Source: an uncultured Porphyromonadaceae bacterium (lineage in GTDB: Bacteria; Bacteroidota; Bacteroidia; Bacteroidales; Muribaculaceae). Taken from it: a DNA stretch of 64,000 nucleotides. The DNA lies in contig CABUIC010000005.1 in NCBI GenBank assembly GCA_902491515.1, positions 1-64,000 on the forward strand, given 5' to 3'. Below the pieces are notes generated by a model. The model was not told the origin of the DNA, did not search any database, and was given only the letters and a program-made list of their open reading frames with translations. Positions 34,566-43,186 of the stretch are shown piece after piece; position 1 is the first letter of the stretch, and every line of letters begins with the position of its first letter. The position numbers and the translations under genes were made by a program.

Positions 34566-35245
34566 GTCCCACTCACGGGTTCAAATTCGAGGCTCCTGAC
34601 GGCAAACAAAGAGTCGCAGATGTGCTCAATAGCGAAGACGTAATCCTTCTCGCAAGACATTACCCCAACAACCGAGCCGGTGATTTCCTCAACTGGTTTA
34701 CATATAGCGACAATACCATAGATGGACAAAGTCGCAAAAAAGCATACACCCTTTTTGAAAGCGGACTGCTTAATTCTCTTGAACCCGGGAGCATGAAATG
34801 CCTCCAGCAAATACATGCATACCTATTTGGCGGTCTTTATGATTTTGCAGGGAAAATAAGAAACAAAAATATATCAAAAGGCGGCTTCACATTCGCCAAC
34901 TGCCTACATTTTCCGACTGTCATACCCACAATAGAAAGGATGCCGGAAACCACTCTCGACGAAATCGCCGACAAATATGTGGAAATGAATGTACTTCATC
35001 CGTTTATGGAAGGCAACGGCCGAAGCACACGCATATGGCTCGACCTTATGCTCAGGCGCAGTTTGAAGCGATGCGTAGACTGGAGTCGCATCGACAAAAA
35101 CGAATACCTTACAGCCATGCGCGAAAGCGTCATGGACTCTTCACACATAAAGAAACTCCTGAAGAATGCCTTAACTGACAAAATCAACGACCGCGAAATG
35201 TTTATGAAAGGCATTGATTATTCGTATTATTACGAAGAAGAATGA
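34562..35245 (+). CDS. Fic domain AMP-transferase
   Basis: A Fic-fold protein of 227 aa that would transfer AMP (or another NMP) to a Ser/Thr/Tyr of a target. Full active-site motif HPFMEGNGRSTR with the catalytic His. The C-terminus MFMKGIDYSYYYEEE fits the class III inhibitory helix [S/T]xxxE[G/N] (S-YYY-E), except that the last position is Glu. Much less GC-rich than its neighbours, which suggests transfer. The GTG start is provisional: about 20 plausible codons lie upstream in frame without a start codon. Confidence 0.85.
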   Translation: MSPTHGFKFEAPDGKQRVADVLNSEDVILLARHYPNNRAGDFLNWFTYSDNTIDGQSRKKAYTLFESGLLNSLEPGSMKCLQQIHAYLFGGLYDFAGKIRNKNISKGGFTFANCLHFPTVIPTIERMPETTLDEIADKYVEMNVLHPFMEGNGRSTRIWLDLMLRRSLKRCVDWSRIDKNEYLTAMRESVMDSSHIKKLLKNALTDKINDREMFMKGIDYSYYYEEE

Positions 35246-35260
35246 AGCAAGTACTCTAAA

Positions 35261-35290
35261 TTGTGTCGACACTGTCTACACAATTACCCA
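35261..35290. repeat. Inverted repeat after the Fic gene
   Basis: AATTGTGT - 11 nt - ACACAATT. No T run follows, so it may be a protein-binding site rather than a terminator. It lies 53 nt before the sigma-factor gene. Confidence 0.4.
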
Positions 35291-35342
35291 ATTTTTCCGC
35301 CCCTGCCTGTAATTTTTTCGGGCGGGGCGCGTCTTATATTGT

Positions 35343-35861
35343 ATGAAACAGGCTTCCACTGACCGAACAGAGCGATACGAGGCGATGGTCCGCGCTTACG
35401 GCGCCGTCGTCGCCAAGGTCTGCTACCTCTACGCGGGCCCGGGAGCCCCGTTTGAAGACCTGTATCAGGAAACACTCATAAACCTCTGGGTCGGCCTCGA
35501 CTCTTTCAGAGGCGAGGCGAGTACCAGCACTTGGATTTACCGCATGGCCCTCAACACATGCATCACCTGGCACCGCCGCAACGACCGCTACTCCGACTCC
35601 ACAGTCGACGCCGCCGAAGCATTCGGCCTCGCCGACACCGGCGCAGACCCCGCCGTACGCGCCGAACAGCTCGAGGAACTCCAGATGCTCCACGCCCTCA
35701 TCGCCGACCTCAACCCCATCGACAAGGCTATTATCACCCTCTGGCTCGACGAGCGCCCCTACGACGAGATTGCCGAAGTAACCGGCATCTCGAAAAACAA
35801 CGTCGCCGTGCGCCTCAACCGAATAAAATGCCGACTCGTCGAAAAGGGCAAAAACCTTTGA
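35343..35861 (+). CDS. ECF-type RNA polymerase sigma factor
   Basis: A 172-aa sigma-70-family factor with only regions 2 and 4. Region 2 (EDLYQETLINLWVGLDSFRG, STWIYRMALNTCITWHRR) and region 4 helix-turn-helix (LDERPYDEIAEVTGISKNNVAVRLNRIK) are clear. It directs polymerase to a small regulon, probably including its own gene. It is followed after 4 nt by a membrane-protein gene that is the likely partner or anti-sigma factor. Confidence 0.92.
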   Translation: MKQASTDRTERYEAMVRAYGAVVAKVCYLYAGPGAPFEDLYQETLINLWVGLDSFRGEASTSTWIYRMALNTCITWHRRNDRYSDSTVDAAEAFGLADTGADPAVRAEQLEELQMLHALIADLNPIDKAIITLWLDERPYDEIAEVTGISKNNVAVRLNRIKCRLVEKGKNL

Positions 35862-35865
35862 CACT

Positions 35866-36444
35866 ATGACCGATACAACACTCGAAAGCCTCCGCAAAGC
35901 CTGGCGAAACACTACGGTAAGCACCTCCGTGGTCGACAACGCCACCCGCACAATCGGGCCGCAGCTCCACTCGCGCCGCTCCGTGGGCATCGCCCGACGC
36001 CTCGCCCGCGACTACTACCGCATGCTCTGGCCCTGCCTGCTCATCATAGCCCTCTGCGCCCCGATGTATTACATGCTCCACACACCCCTCTGGCTCACAA
36101 TCCTCTACGGCGCCTTCGGCCTCGTGCAGGGCGCCGTGATGTTCAGCCTCGCCCGCTACATCGAAAAAAGCGACTTCCTCACCCTCCCCGTGCTCCCCGC
36201 CATCCAGCGCGCCACGAAAATCCGCATGTTCCAGCGCCGAATCCTCTGCCTGAGCATCCCCTTCGGCCTCATCGTCGTGATCCCTCTCTTCAAATTCTTC
36301 TACGAAAGCCCCGGCGGCTTCTCCGCCCTCGTCGGAGGCATCATCGGCGGCATCGTGGGCCTCATAATCGGCATCCGCAAAGAAATCCGTTTCTTCCGAA
36401 CCTCCCGCCACCTCCTCCGCACCATCCAGCGCTACGCCGAGTGA
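35866..36444 (+). CDS. Four-helix membrane protein, putative sigma partner
   Basis: A 192-aa protein with a ~50-residue cytosolic N-terminus (TTLESLRKAWRNTTV) and four hydrophobic segments (about 52-72, 75-95, 127-143, 153-170), ending in a basic tail. No zinc-binding anti-sigma motif (HxxxCxxC) is present. The position directly after an ECF sigma gene suggests it holds the sigma factor at the membrane. Not a family I can name. Confidence 0.6.
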   Translation: MTDTTLESLRKAWRNTTVSTSVVDNATRTIGPQLHSRRSVGIARRLARDYYRMLWPCLLIIALCAPMYYMLHTPLWLTILYGAFGLVQGAVMFSLARYIEKSDFLTLPVLPAIQRATKIRMFQRRILCLSIPFGLIVVIPLFKFFYESPGGFSALVGGIIGGIVGLIIGIRKEIRFFRTSRHLLRTIQRYAE

Positions 36445-36615
36445 GAAAGAGAGGAGAGATTTACTTCTTCCGCGGTACATCCGTGGCGGGATTTGGATGA
36501 AACCGGTCATAACACCAGTTTTCTACATTGCTGTCGATATAATTCATTATATTGTCATACGCTCGTTGGTTACGAATTATATGTTCGTAATACCGTGATT
36601 GCCAGATTTTAACGG

Positions 36616-36640
36616 GTAGGGACGCGATTAATCGCGTCCG
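36616..36640 (+). repeat. REP palindrome 3, inside the RAYT gene
   Basis: GTAG followed by the perfect 20-nt palindrome GGACGCGATTAATCGCGTCC (36620-36639). The frame stays open and encodes residues about 139-149 of the transposase. Confidence 0.85.
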
Positions 36641-36913
36641 CGCCTGTCGTGTGACTCCCGCCTTGAATGCCCCGACTATAGATGCCAAACGGCAATTATG
36701 ATGGAAATCCCGTCCTTCGGAATCTTCTTCCCTCCGTTGTTTAAGACAACCTAAATTCGAAACGGATGATGGTTCATTTTCAGCCTCGAATTGCGTCTGA
36801 ACTAAAATTATCAAATGAATATGATTCGGCATTGTAACGAAATTCAATATCTCCACATCATTATAATACGATGGGATTTTTTGGATTTCCTCTTCGACAA
36901 TTATGCCTAACGC

Positions 36914-36937
36914 GGACGCGATGAATCGCGTCCCTAC
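36914..36937 (-). repeat. REP palindrome 4, inside the RAYT gene, inverted
   Basis: GGACGCGATGAATCGCGTCC then CTAC: 9-bp stem around two bases, in the opposite orientation to REP 3 and about 280 bp away. It encodes residues about 41-49. Confidence 0.85.
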
Positions 36938-37063
36938 CGGGGCTTCGGATACGATTTCGCCGAAATAATGTCGTCTTTCGGCACAACAGATTGTGACGAA
37001 ATAAATTCCGCCATCGTATTTGTGCCAATTTGCCCTGAATTGATGTCGGGAGAGCATAAGATA

Positions 37064-38374
37064 TCACGGCTTGACTTTGGCGGCGAGGAGGCGGCGGCCG
37101 AGGCGGCAGTAGAGGCATTTGCGGAGCTCGCAGTACTCGCGGCGGAGCTCGATGAGAGCCTGGCTCTCGAGGGCGCTCCGGCAGTCTATACCTGCGGCGG
37201 CGAACATACGGATTATGCTGTTGCCCTCAGGCTTCATGGCGTCGAGCAAGTCGGAGGCGCGGGCACACATGGCTTCGTCGCCGTACATCTCCCCGTAGGC
37301 GTACTGTACGGGCGCAACGACGTTGATTACGAGGGTCGAAACCGCCGCTTCGCCGAAGGCCCGGGGACTGCCCTGCGCCGGGGCGCCGAAGCCGTAGTGA
37401 TGCGACCAGTAGCCCATCAGCACCACGTTGAAAAGGTCGCGGGCCTCGAGCTCGGTACGGACGTCCAAAATATGGTAGCCTATCTCGAAGGAAGGCACGA
37501 CCATCGCCGCGAGCGCCGCTATGCGCCTGTGGGGGAAATTCTGAGGCCGCATCCGCGACATCTTCCAGCCAAGGGGAGCGACGGGCTTGGCGATGCCGAA
37601 CTTGCGGCACATGAACTCGTACTCGCGGCGTATGGCCGCGGTGTACATCTCGTCGGAGCAGTCCTCGGGTCCGAGAGCGCCCTTCTCCGGAATGAGGCCG
37701 GCCTGACCGAAGAGGAGCCCTTCGACCGTCTCGAGCGAGTCGGAATGCTTCATGAGGCTCTTGAGTGAGACTAGGCGAGCAAGGCGCTCGAAGGCGTCGC
37801 CGTTGGTGCCGAAACCGAGGGCGCGGGCAAGCGTGACGTAAACGGCCGAGCGCCAGTTGCCCTCAAAAACCTCGGAGGCCAGGGCACGGACCTTGACGGC
37901 CTTCCGCTGGAGGCGCGTGTGGGCCAGAGAGGTAAGCCAGTCCGAGACGTAAATCCGGGGAATACCCGGCAGCTCCGCGGCACAGGCCGGACGGTCGGCC
38001 GTGCCGCCGTTGACCATGGCATTGTAGCGCTCGCTGAAGTCCGGGGCGCAGGGCATCACTATCTGGGGGATTTCCTCGCCGTCGCGACGCACAATCCGGC
38101 AGTCGTCCGTGCCGACAACGTGGAGAATCACCGTGTCGTACGCCGGGTCGCCGTCGTGGCCGTGGCGGTGCCAGTCGCTGGCGCGGACGTGGATCTCGAC
38201 ATTTCCGGCCCAGACATGGCCATCGATTTCAACCTTGGCGTTGAAGAAGTCGGGGCCGGCGTCGGAGTTGAGCCATCCGCGGTCGATTACGGACACCCGA
38301 CGCCCGTCGACCGTGCGCAGCTCGCCCGGAATCCACAGACCGTGCTGCCAGACGTACTGCATCAGTTTCTCCAT
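37064..38374 (-). CDS. DUF2851 family protein
   Basis: A 436-aa cytosolic protein of the DUF2851 family, widespread in Bacteroidota and of unknown function. Recognised from MEKLMQYVWQHGLW, NSDAGPDFFNAKVEIDG, WAGNVEIHVRASDWHRHGHD and YDTVILHVVGTDD. The N-terminal half resembles a nuclease-like fold but no activity is established. First gene of the minus-strand block reading toward the RAYT; the TPR gene lies 27 nt upstream. Confidence 0.88.
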   Translation of the reverse strand: MEKLMQYVWQHGLWIPGELRTVDGRRVSVIDRGWLNSDAGPDFFNAKVEIDGHVWAGNVEIHVRASDWHRHGHDGDPAYDTVILHVVGTDDCRIVRRDGEEIPQIVMPCAPDFSERYNAMVNGGTADRPACAAELPGIPRIYVSDWLTSLAHTRLQRKAVKVRALASEVFEGNWRSAVYVTLARALGFGTNGDAFERLARLVSLKSLMKHSDSLETVEGLLFGQAGLIPEKGALGPEDCSDEMYTAAIRREYEFMCRKFGIAKPVAPLGWKMSRMRPQNFPHRRIAALAAMVVPSFEIGYHILDVRTELEARDLFNVVLMGYWSHHYGFGAPAQGSPRAFGEAAVSTLVINVVAPVQYAYGEMYGDEAMCARASDLLDAMKPEGNSIIRMFAAAGIDCRSALESQALIELRREYCELRKCLYCRLGRRLLAAKVKP

Positions 38375-38401
38375 CGTCTTACCCTCCCCACGTTTTTACC
38401 G

Positions 38402-39808
38402 TCAGCCCTCGGGCGGCTCTATAGATGCCAAAAGGCCGCGCACGAGCATGCGCCCGGCCTCGTCGAGGCTGTCCTCCACACGAATGGCCTCAAGCCTGAT
38501 TTCCAAAGCAAAGCCCCTCGCCTCCTCCTTGCGCCCGAGGGCCAGGAGACTGCGGTAGTAGAAACCGAGCAGAGTAGGACCGCCGGGAGCGGCCGCGAGC
38601 ATCCCTGCCGGCGTCTGAAGGCTGTAATAGTACTCGAGGCAGTCCTCATACTCGCCGAGACGGAAACAAGCCTCGGTGTAGAGCGCCTGAAGATGGTCGG
38701 GCTGGTTCTCGGAGTAGAAGGAGTACGTCGCTCCGACATTCCGTGCGTCCTTCCAGCGCTTGCCCTCGAAGAGAATCATCATGATGGCCGCGACCTCCTG
38801 CCGGGTATACTCTCCGCCGTTCCAGGCGTGGAGATATTCGGAGAAAAGGTCCATGTCGCAGTCGAGGCCGAGCTCAATTGCAAGGTTCACGGCACTCCTC
38901 GAGCCCTTGTTGCGGGCAAAGTAAGCGCGGGCCAGCGACGAGGCATCGGCCATGCGGCCCTCGGCGCAGTAAAGCGAGGCAAGTACCTCCGTCAGACGCG
39001 AATAGTCCGGCGACAGGGCCGATGCGGCCTCGAGCTTCTCGATGGCTGCCGGCCGCAGGTCGGCGAAGCGCTCCGTCACCCCCGCGCCAAGCACCGTGGC
39101 CGTCTCGGGGTCGGCGATTTCGAGCCCGCAGGCGAAGTCGAAGGCTTCCCGCGCCTCAGCTTCGTTGCCGAGGGCGCCGTGCATGTAGAAGAGCATGGCC
39201 CAGTAACTGCTCTCGAAGGGGTCGAGGCGCGCAAGCTCCTCAAAATAAGGTATTGCCTCCCCGAAGGACGAAGTGCGGTAAAGCGTGGAGCCCACCTCGT
39301 AGAGGAGCACGGGAAGGTAACGGACCTTCGAGCGCAGAAGGCCCATATTGTCCTTCACCCAGTTGAATTCGGAAAGGTCGTCGGCGAGCTTAACGAGGCG
39401 GATGATTTCCTCATCCTCGAAAAAGTCTCTTGAGGCAAGAATCTCTGTAAGCGCGCCGGACCTGTCGCGGACCTCGGGCGGGTCGGCGTAGAGCTTGCCG
39501 ATTTTCCATATTATGCTCTCCCCCTTGTCGGCATTGTCGCGGACGAAGCCGCGGTATGACTCGTCGTCGAGCGTGTCGCAATAGAAGAGCGAGCGGCGCA
39601 CGAGGAGCTCGTCGCTGTCGGGATAGAGCCTCGCGGCACAGAAGAGGACCTCGGCGCGCACATAGTCGTCGCTGATGTCGCCGGCGTAGTCGAAGATGTC
39701 GATTAGCTCGTCCTCGTCAAAAAAACGCTCGCCCACAGGCCGTGCGAGCGCCTGGCGGAAGCGCTCGTAAAGCTGCGGGCGGAGGTCGGAACTGTTCTCG
39801 TCCTGCAT
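38402..39808 (-). CDS. Acidic tetratricopeptide-repeat protein
   Basis: A 468-aa cytosolic protein with no signal peptide. It has an acidic N-terminus (FFDEDELIDIFDYAGDISDD) and several TPR-like helical pairs (for example SFGEAIPYFEELARLDPFES, LGEYEDCLEYYYSL, ALGRKEEARGFALE). No enzyme motif. Its ATG shares one base with the glnS stop region (overlap at 39808), so both are probably made from one transcript. Confidence 0.78.
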   Translation of the reverse strand: MQDENSSDLRPQLYERFRQALARPVGERFFDEDELIDIFDYAGDISDDYVRAEVLFCAARLYPDSDELLVRRSLFYCDTLDDESYRGFVRDNADKGESIIWKIGKLYADPPEVRDRSGALTEILASRDFFEDEEIIRLVKLADDLSEFNWVKDNMGLLRSKVRYLPVLLYEVGSTLYRTSSFGEAIPYFEELARLDPFESSYWAMLFYMHGALGNEAEAREAFDFACGLEIADPETATVLGAGVTERFADLRPAAIEKLEAASALSPDYSRLTEVLASLYCAEGRMADASSLARAYFARNKGSRSAVNLAIELGLDCDMDLFSEYLHAWNGGEYTRQEVAAIMMILFEGKRWKDARNVGATYSFYSENQPDHLQALYTEACFRLGEYEDCLEYYYSLQTPAGMLAAAPGGPTLLGFYYRSLLALGRKEEARGFALEIRLEAIRVEDSLDEAGRMLVRGLLASIEPPEG

Positions 39809-41526
39809 CAGGCCTTTTTCTGCACCTTTTCCCAGGTGTCCTTCAGGGCTATGGTGCGGTTGAACACCGGGTGCTCCCGGGTATAATCATAGTCGGGCGT
39901 GAAGTAGCCCACGCGCTGGAACTGGAATTTCTTGCCCGGCTCGGCATTCTCCACGATGAAAGGCTCGAGCTTCACGCCCTGAACGGTGCGGAGGCTGTCG
40001 GGGTTGAGCATCTCGCGGAAGTCGCGCTCGGTCTCGGCGGCGGGATTCTCGACGTTGAAGAGGCGGTCGTAGAGGCGCACCTCGGCGTCGACGGCATGGG
40101 CGGCCGACACCCAGTGGAGGGTGCCCTTCACCTTGCGCATCGAGCCGGGCATGCCGCTGCGGCTCTCGGGATCGTAGGTGCAGTGGATGGCCGTGATGTT
40201 GCCCTCGGCGTCGCGCTCGATGTCCTCGGGGCGCTCGGAGGCCTTGATGATATAGGCGCCCTTGAGGCGTACTTCCTGGCCGGGAGCGAGGCGGAAGAAC
40301 TTTTTGGGCGGATTCTCCATGAAGTCCTCGCGCTCGATGAAGAGCTCGCGGGAGAAGGGCATGGAGTGCGTGCCGGAGCCTTCCTGCTCGGGATTGTTCT
40401 CCATCTCGACGGTCTCGGTCTGCCCCTCGGGGTAGTTGTCGATGATGAGGCGGACGGGATTCACGACGGCCATTACGCGCGTGGCGATGCGGTTGAGGTC
40501 ATCGCGCACGGCGTGCTCGAGGAGGCTCACGGAGTTGAGGGCCTCGTATTTGGTGTAGCCGATGGTGTCGATGAAGTTGCGGATGGAGGCGGGGGTGTAG
40601 CCGCGGCGGCGCATGCCGCTGATAGTCGGCATACGGGGATCGTCCCAGCCGGCCACGAGGCCTTCCTTCACGAGCTGGAGAAGCTTGCGCTTGCTCATCA
40701 CGGTGTAGGTCAGATTCAGTCGGTTGAACTCTATCTGACGCGGGCGGTACGACTCGTCGGCGAGCTCGTCGACGAAGTAGTCGTAGAGGGGACGGTGAGG
40801 CACGAACTCGAGGGTGCAGATTGAGTGTGTCACGCCCTCGAAGTAGTCGCTCTGGCCGTGGGCGAAGTCATACATGGGGTAGACCTTCCACGTGGTGCCC
40901 GTGCGGTGGTGGGGCGTCTTGATGATGCGGTACATGATGGGGTCGCGGAAGTGCATGTTCGGCGACGCCATGTCAATCTTGGCGCGGAGCACACGCGAAC
41001 CCTCCTCGAACTCTCCGGCGTTCATCCTCATGAAGAGATCGAGATTTTCCTCGGGCGAGCGGTCGCGGTAGGGGCTGTGAGTGCCTGGAGTTGTGGGCGT
41101 GCCCTTCTGCGCGGCGATTTCCTCGGAGCTCTGGTCGTCGACATAGGCCTTGCCCTCCTTGATGAGACGCACGGCAAGGTCGAAGAGCTGGGGAAAATAG
41201 TCCGAGGCGTAATATTCGCGGTTGCCCCAGTCGAAACCGAGCCAATGGATATCCTCGCGGATGGAGTCGACATACTCGACGTCCTCCTTCACGGGGTTTG
41301 TGTCGTCGAAACGAAGGTTGCAGGTGCCCCCGAACTTCTCCGCCACCCCGAAGTCCATGCAGATGGCCTTGGCGTGGCCGATGTGGAGATAGCCGTTGGG
41401 CTCGGGCGGGAAACGCGTGCTGAGACGACCGCCGTTCTTACCGGCCGCAAGGTCGGCCGCAACAATTTCTTCAACAAAATTGAGGCCCTTCTTCTCTTCA
41501 GGGGCCTTTTCGTCCTTTATATCCAT
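39808..41526 (-). CDS. glnS: Glutaminyl-tRNA synthetase
   Basis: Class I synthetase of 572 aa. HIGH motif in PEPNGYLHIGHAKAI, KMSKS-type loop VMSKRKLLQL, and the GlnRS-specific FDDTNPVKE. The C-terminal anticodon-binding beta barrels are present (about 350-570, for example SREDFMENPPKKFFRLAPG-like segment). Direct charging of tRNA-Gln is normal for Bacteroidota. It has its own promoter upstream. Confidence 0.97.
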   Translation of the reverse strand: MDIKDEKAPEEKKGLNFVEEIVAADLAAGKNGGRLSTRFPPEPNGYLHIGHAKAICMDFGVAEKFGGTCNLRFDDTNPVKEDVEYVDSIREDIHWLGFDWGNREYYASDYFPQLFDLAVRLIKEGKAYVDDQSSEEIAAQKGTPTTPGTHSPYRDRSPEENLDLFMRMNAGEFEEGSRVLRAKIDMASPNMHFRDPIMYRIIKTPHHRTGTTWKVYPMYDFAHGQSDYFEGVTHSICTLEFVPHRPLYDYFVDELADESYRPRQIEFNRLNLTYTVMSKRKLLQLVKEGLVAGWDDPRMPTISGMRRRGYTPASIRNFIDTIGYTKYEALNSVSLLEHAVRDDLNRIATRVMAVVNPVRLIIDNYPEGQTETVEMENNPEQEGSGTHSMPFSRELFIEREDFMENPPKKFFRLAPGQEVRLKGAYIIKASERPEDIERDAEGNITAIHCTYDPESRSGMPGSMRKVKGTLHWVSAAHAVDAEVRLYDRLFNVENPAAETERDFREMLNPDSLRTVQGVKLEPFIVENAEPGKKFQFQRVGYFTPDYDYTREHPVFNRTIALKDTWEKVQKKA

Positions 41527-41567
41527 TGTCGTATTGATAATGAGGGAATATTTTCAGTTTTAAAATG

Positions 41568-41598
41568 CAAAAATAACACTTTTCCGCGAAAAAGTCAA
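41568..41598 (-). promoter_or_regulatory. Promoter of glnS
   Basis: Minus-strand TTG (41598-41596), 20 nt, TATTTTTG (41575-41568), 42 nt before the glnS ATG. The rest of 41599-41708 shows no gene or clear terminator. Confidence 0.7.
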
Positions 41599-41708
41599 GA
41601 AAAAGAGCGCGTGCTACCCGGAAAAAGCAACAGTGTTCAGGCCCGGGCAATGAGGGAGAGGGGTAAAAGAGTCCCGAACGTTGGCAAGACGCAGAGGAAA
41701 CACGTCAT

Positions 41709-42311
41709 TTACGTCAGGTGCTTGATGTAGGCGATGGTGGGGACGAAGAAGATTTCGACGCGGCGGTTGGCGGCGCGGTTTATTAGGGTTGTGTTGCTGT
41801 GGAGGGGTTCGTCGCGGCCTATGCCGTAGGGAATGAGGTTGGGCTCACGGCCGAGGGTTTCGGTGAAGTAGTCGTCGATTGCGTTGGCGCGCTCGGAGGT
41901 GAGGTCGTCGGAGTAGGCGGTGTCGCCGGTGTCGTCGCTGTGGACGGCGACGAGTACCTTGAACTGCTCGCGGTGGGCGACGTAGCGTCCCAGTTCCTCG
42001 AGGCGCTTGCGGCCTTCGGGGGAAAGGGTCCGGGAATTGGCGCGGAAGAGCTCCGCGGCGGGAATTGTCACGCAGACGACCTGGCCGTCGCGCTCGAGGG
42101 TGGCGGCATACTTGCGGTCAGCGAGTTTCTTGCGGAGCTGAGCCATGGCTTCGCAGACGGGTTTGGCCTTGCGGGGGCTGATCCGGGGATAGTCGATGTT
42201 TTCCTCGAGGGTCATGGCGAACTCGTCGACCTCTTCGGGCTGGGCGGCGAAGACGGGGGAGACAGAAAGGAGTGAGGCGAGGAGGAGGGTGAGGGCAGGT
42301 TTCATCAGCAT
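41709..42311 (-). CDS. OmpA-family exported protein
   Basis: A 200-aa exported protein with signal peptide MLMKPALTLLLASLLSVSPVFA and a C-terminal OmpA-like peptidoglycan-binding domain (about 85-195: FRANSRTLSPEGRKRLEELG, LTSERANAIDDYF, LINRAANRRVEIFF). There is no beta-barrel and no lipobox, so it is probably a soluble periplasmic cell-wall-binding protein. The true start may be the second Met (42305). Confidence 0.8.
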   Translation of the reverse strand: MLMKPALTLLLASLLSVSPVFAAQPEEVDEFAMTLEENIDYPRISPRKAKPVCEAMAQLRKKLADRKYAATLERDGQVVCVTIPAAELFRANSRTLSPEGRKRLEELGRYVAHREQFKVLVAVHSDDTGDTAYSDDLTSERANAIDDYFTETLGREPNLIPYGIGRDEPLHSNTTLINRAANRRVEIFFVPTIAYIKHLT

Positions 42312-42327
42312 GCGGTGGGGGGGGGCG

Positions 42328-42636
42328 TCAAATGAGGGAGAGTTCGTAGCCGTATTCGGCGCGGACTATGGCGGGGATGTCGGCAAGGTCGATCTTGCGG
42401 TTCTTGTCTTTCTTGAGGAAGCGGGTGACGTAGGCTGTGGCTCCCTTGATTTCTGCCTCGTCGTCGACGTCGGAGGTGTCGGAGGAGTCGGGGTCAAGGG
42501 CGCCATTCTCCTCGTAATGGTCGAAGATGAGGTCGATTACTTCGAGGAGGTCGTCGTCGGTGTAGCGTTCGGCTTTTTCGGGGTCGAGGGCGGCGCGCAT
42601 GGCGGCCACGGCCTCGTTTTCGTTGAATTCTTTCAT
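42328..42636 (-). CDS. Small acidic hypothetical protein
   Basis: A 102-aa soluble protein, strongly acidic (DPDSSDTSDVDDEAE in the middle). N-terminal helices EAVAAMRAALDPEKAERYTDDDLLEVIDLIFD and a C-terminal KIDLADIPAIVRAEYGYE. I do not recognise the family. It lies 10 nt after rimM and 16 nt before the OmpA-like gene. Confidence 0.65.
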   Translation of the reverse strand: MKEFNENEAVAAMRAALDPEKAERYTDDDLLEVIDLIFDHYEENGALDPDSSDTSDVDDEAEIKGATAYVTRFLKKDKNRKIDLADIPAIVRAEYGYELSLI

Positions 42637-42646
42637 GTAGATTTGT

Positions 42647-43186
42647 CTATAAATGAAGGAGGCCCTCGGGGAGGTCCATTGTGAGGTAGCGGCCTTCGGT
42701 GTCTATTTCGGTTATGAAGTCATCGGCCACGGGAATGAGGAGGTCGGGGCCATCGGGACGGGAAACGATGAAGAGGACATTCGCCGTGGAGTCCTCGAGG
42801 CCTGAAATCCGGCCTATCTGTGTTCCGTCGGAGCCGAAGAGGTCGAATCCGACGAGGTCGGCGGCATAAAGGCCTTCGTCGCCTTCGTCGTCGCCGCCGG
42901 TGAGCAGGTCGAGCTCGGAGGCGAGGGCATAGAAATCCTTGTTGAGGAACTCGGAAAGGGCCTCGTCCGAGTCGTAGCCGTCAATCTTCAGGAGCACGGT
43001 CTCCGGCCCCTTGGGGCGGACAGAGGCTATGAAGAATGGCACGTTAATGCCGTCGATTTTCACGACCACACAGCGGAGGGCGCCGAGGTCGAGGCCGTCG
43101 TAGAGGAGCGAGGCGGAAATCTCGCCGCAGACGCCGTGGGGCTTGTTGAAGCGGCCTACGAGGCGGAGTTCGTTGTCGCGTATCAT
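42647..43186 (-). CDS. rimM: Ribosome maturation factor RimM
   Basis: A 179-aa 16S rRNA processing factor that binds S19 during 30S assembly. N-terminal RimM barrel (LRLVGRFNKPHGVCGEIS) and C-terminal PRC-barrel (YAADLVGFDLFGSDGTQIG, LLIPVADDFITEID). The acidic insert GGDDEGDEG is in the linker. It overlaps the DUF4290 gene by 4 nt. Not next to trmD or rpsP here. Confidence 0.92.
   Translation of the reverse strand: MIRDNELRLVGRFNKPHGVCGEISASLLYDGLDLGALRCVVVKIDGINVPFFIASVRPKGPETVLLKIDGYDSDEALSEFLNKDFYALASELDLLTGGDDEGDEGLYAADLVGFDLFGSDGTQIGRISGLEDSTANVLFIVSRPDGPDLLIPVADDFITEIDTEGRYLTMDLPEGLLHL

Larger units (their letters stand above)
36461..37057 (-). mobile_element. REP-associated tyrosine transposase (RAYT)
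   Basis: A 198-aa Y1-family HUH enzyme. HUH motif in VTMPNHIHLIIL (His79, His81); the catalytic tyrosine is probably in WQSRYYEHIIRN (residues 156/157); N-terminus YDGGIYFVTICCAERRHYFG is typical. RAYTs cut and join single-stranded REP DNA and are single-copy domesticated relatives of IS200/IS605. Two REP palindromes lie inside the reading frame and encode VGTRFIASA (41-49) and ARTRLIASLPV (139-149). It sits 6 nt beyond the DUF2851 gene and is less GC-rich than its flanks. Confidence 0.9.
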
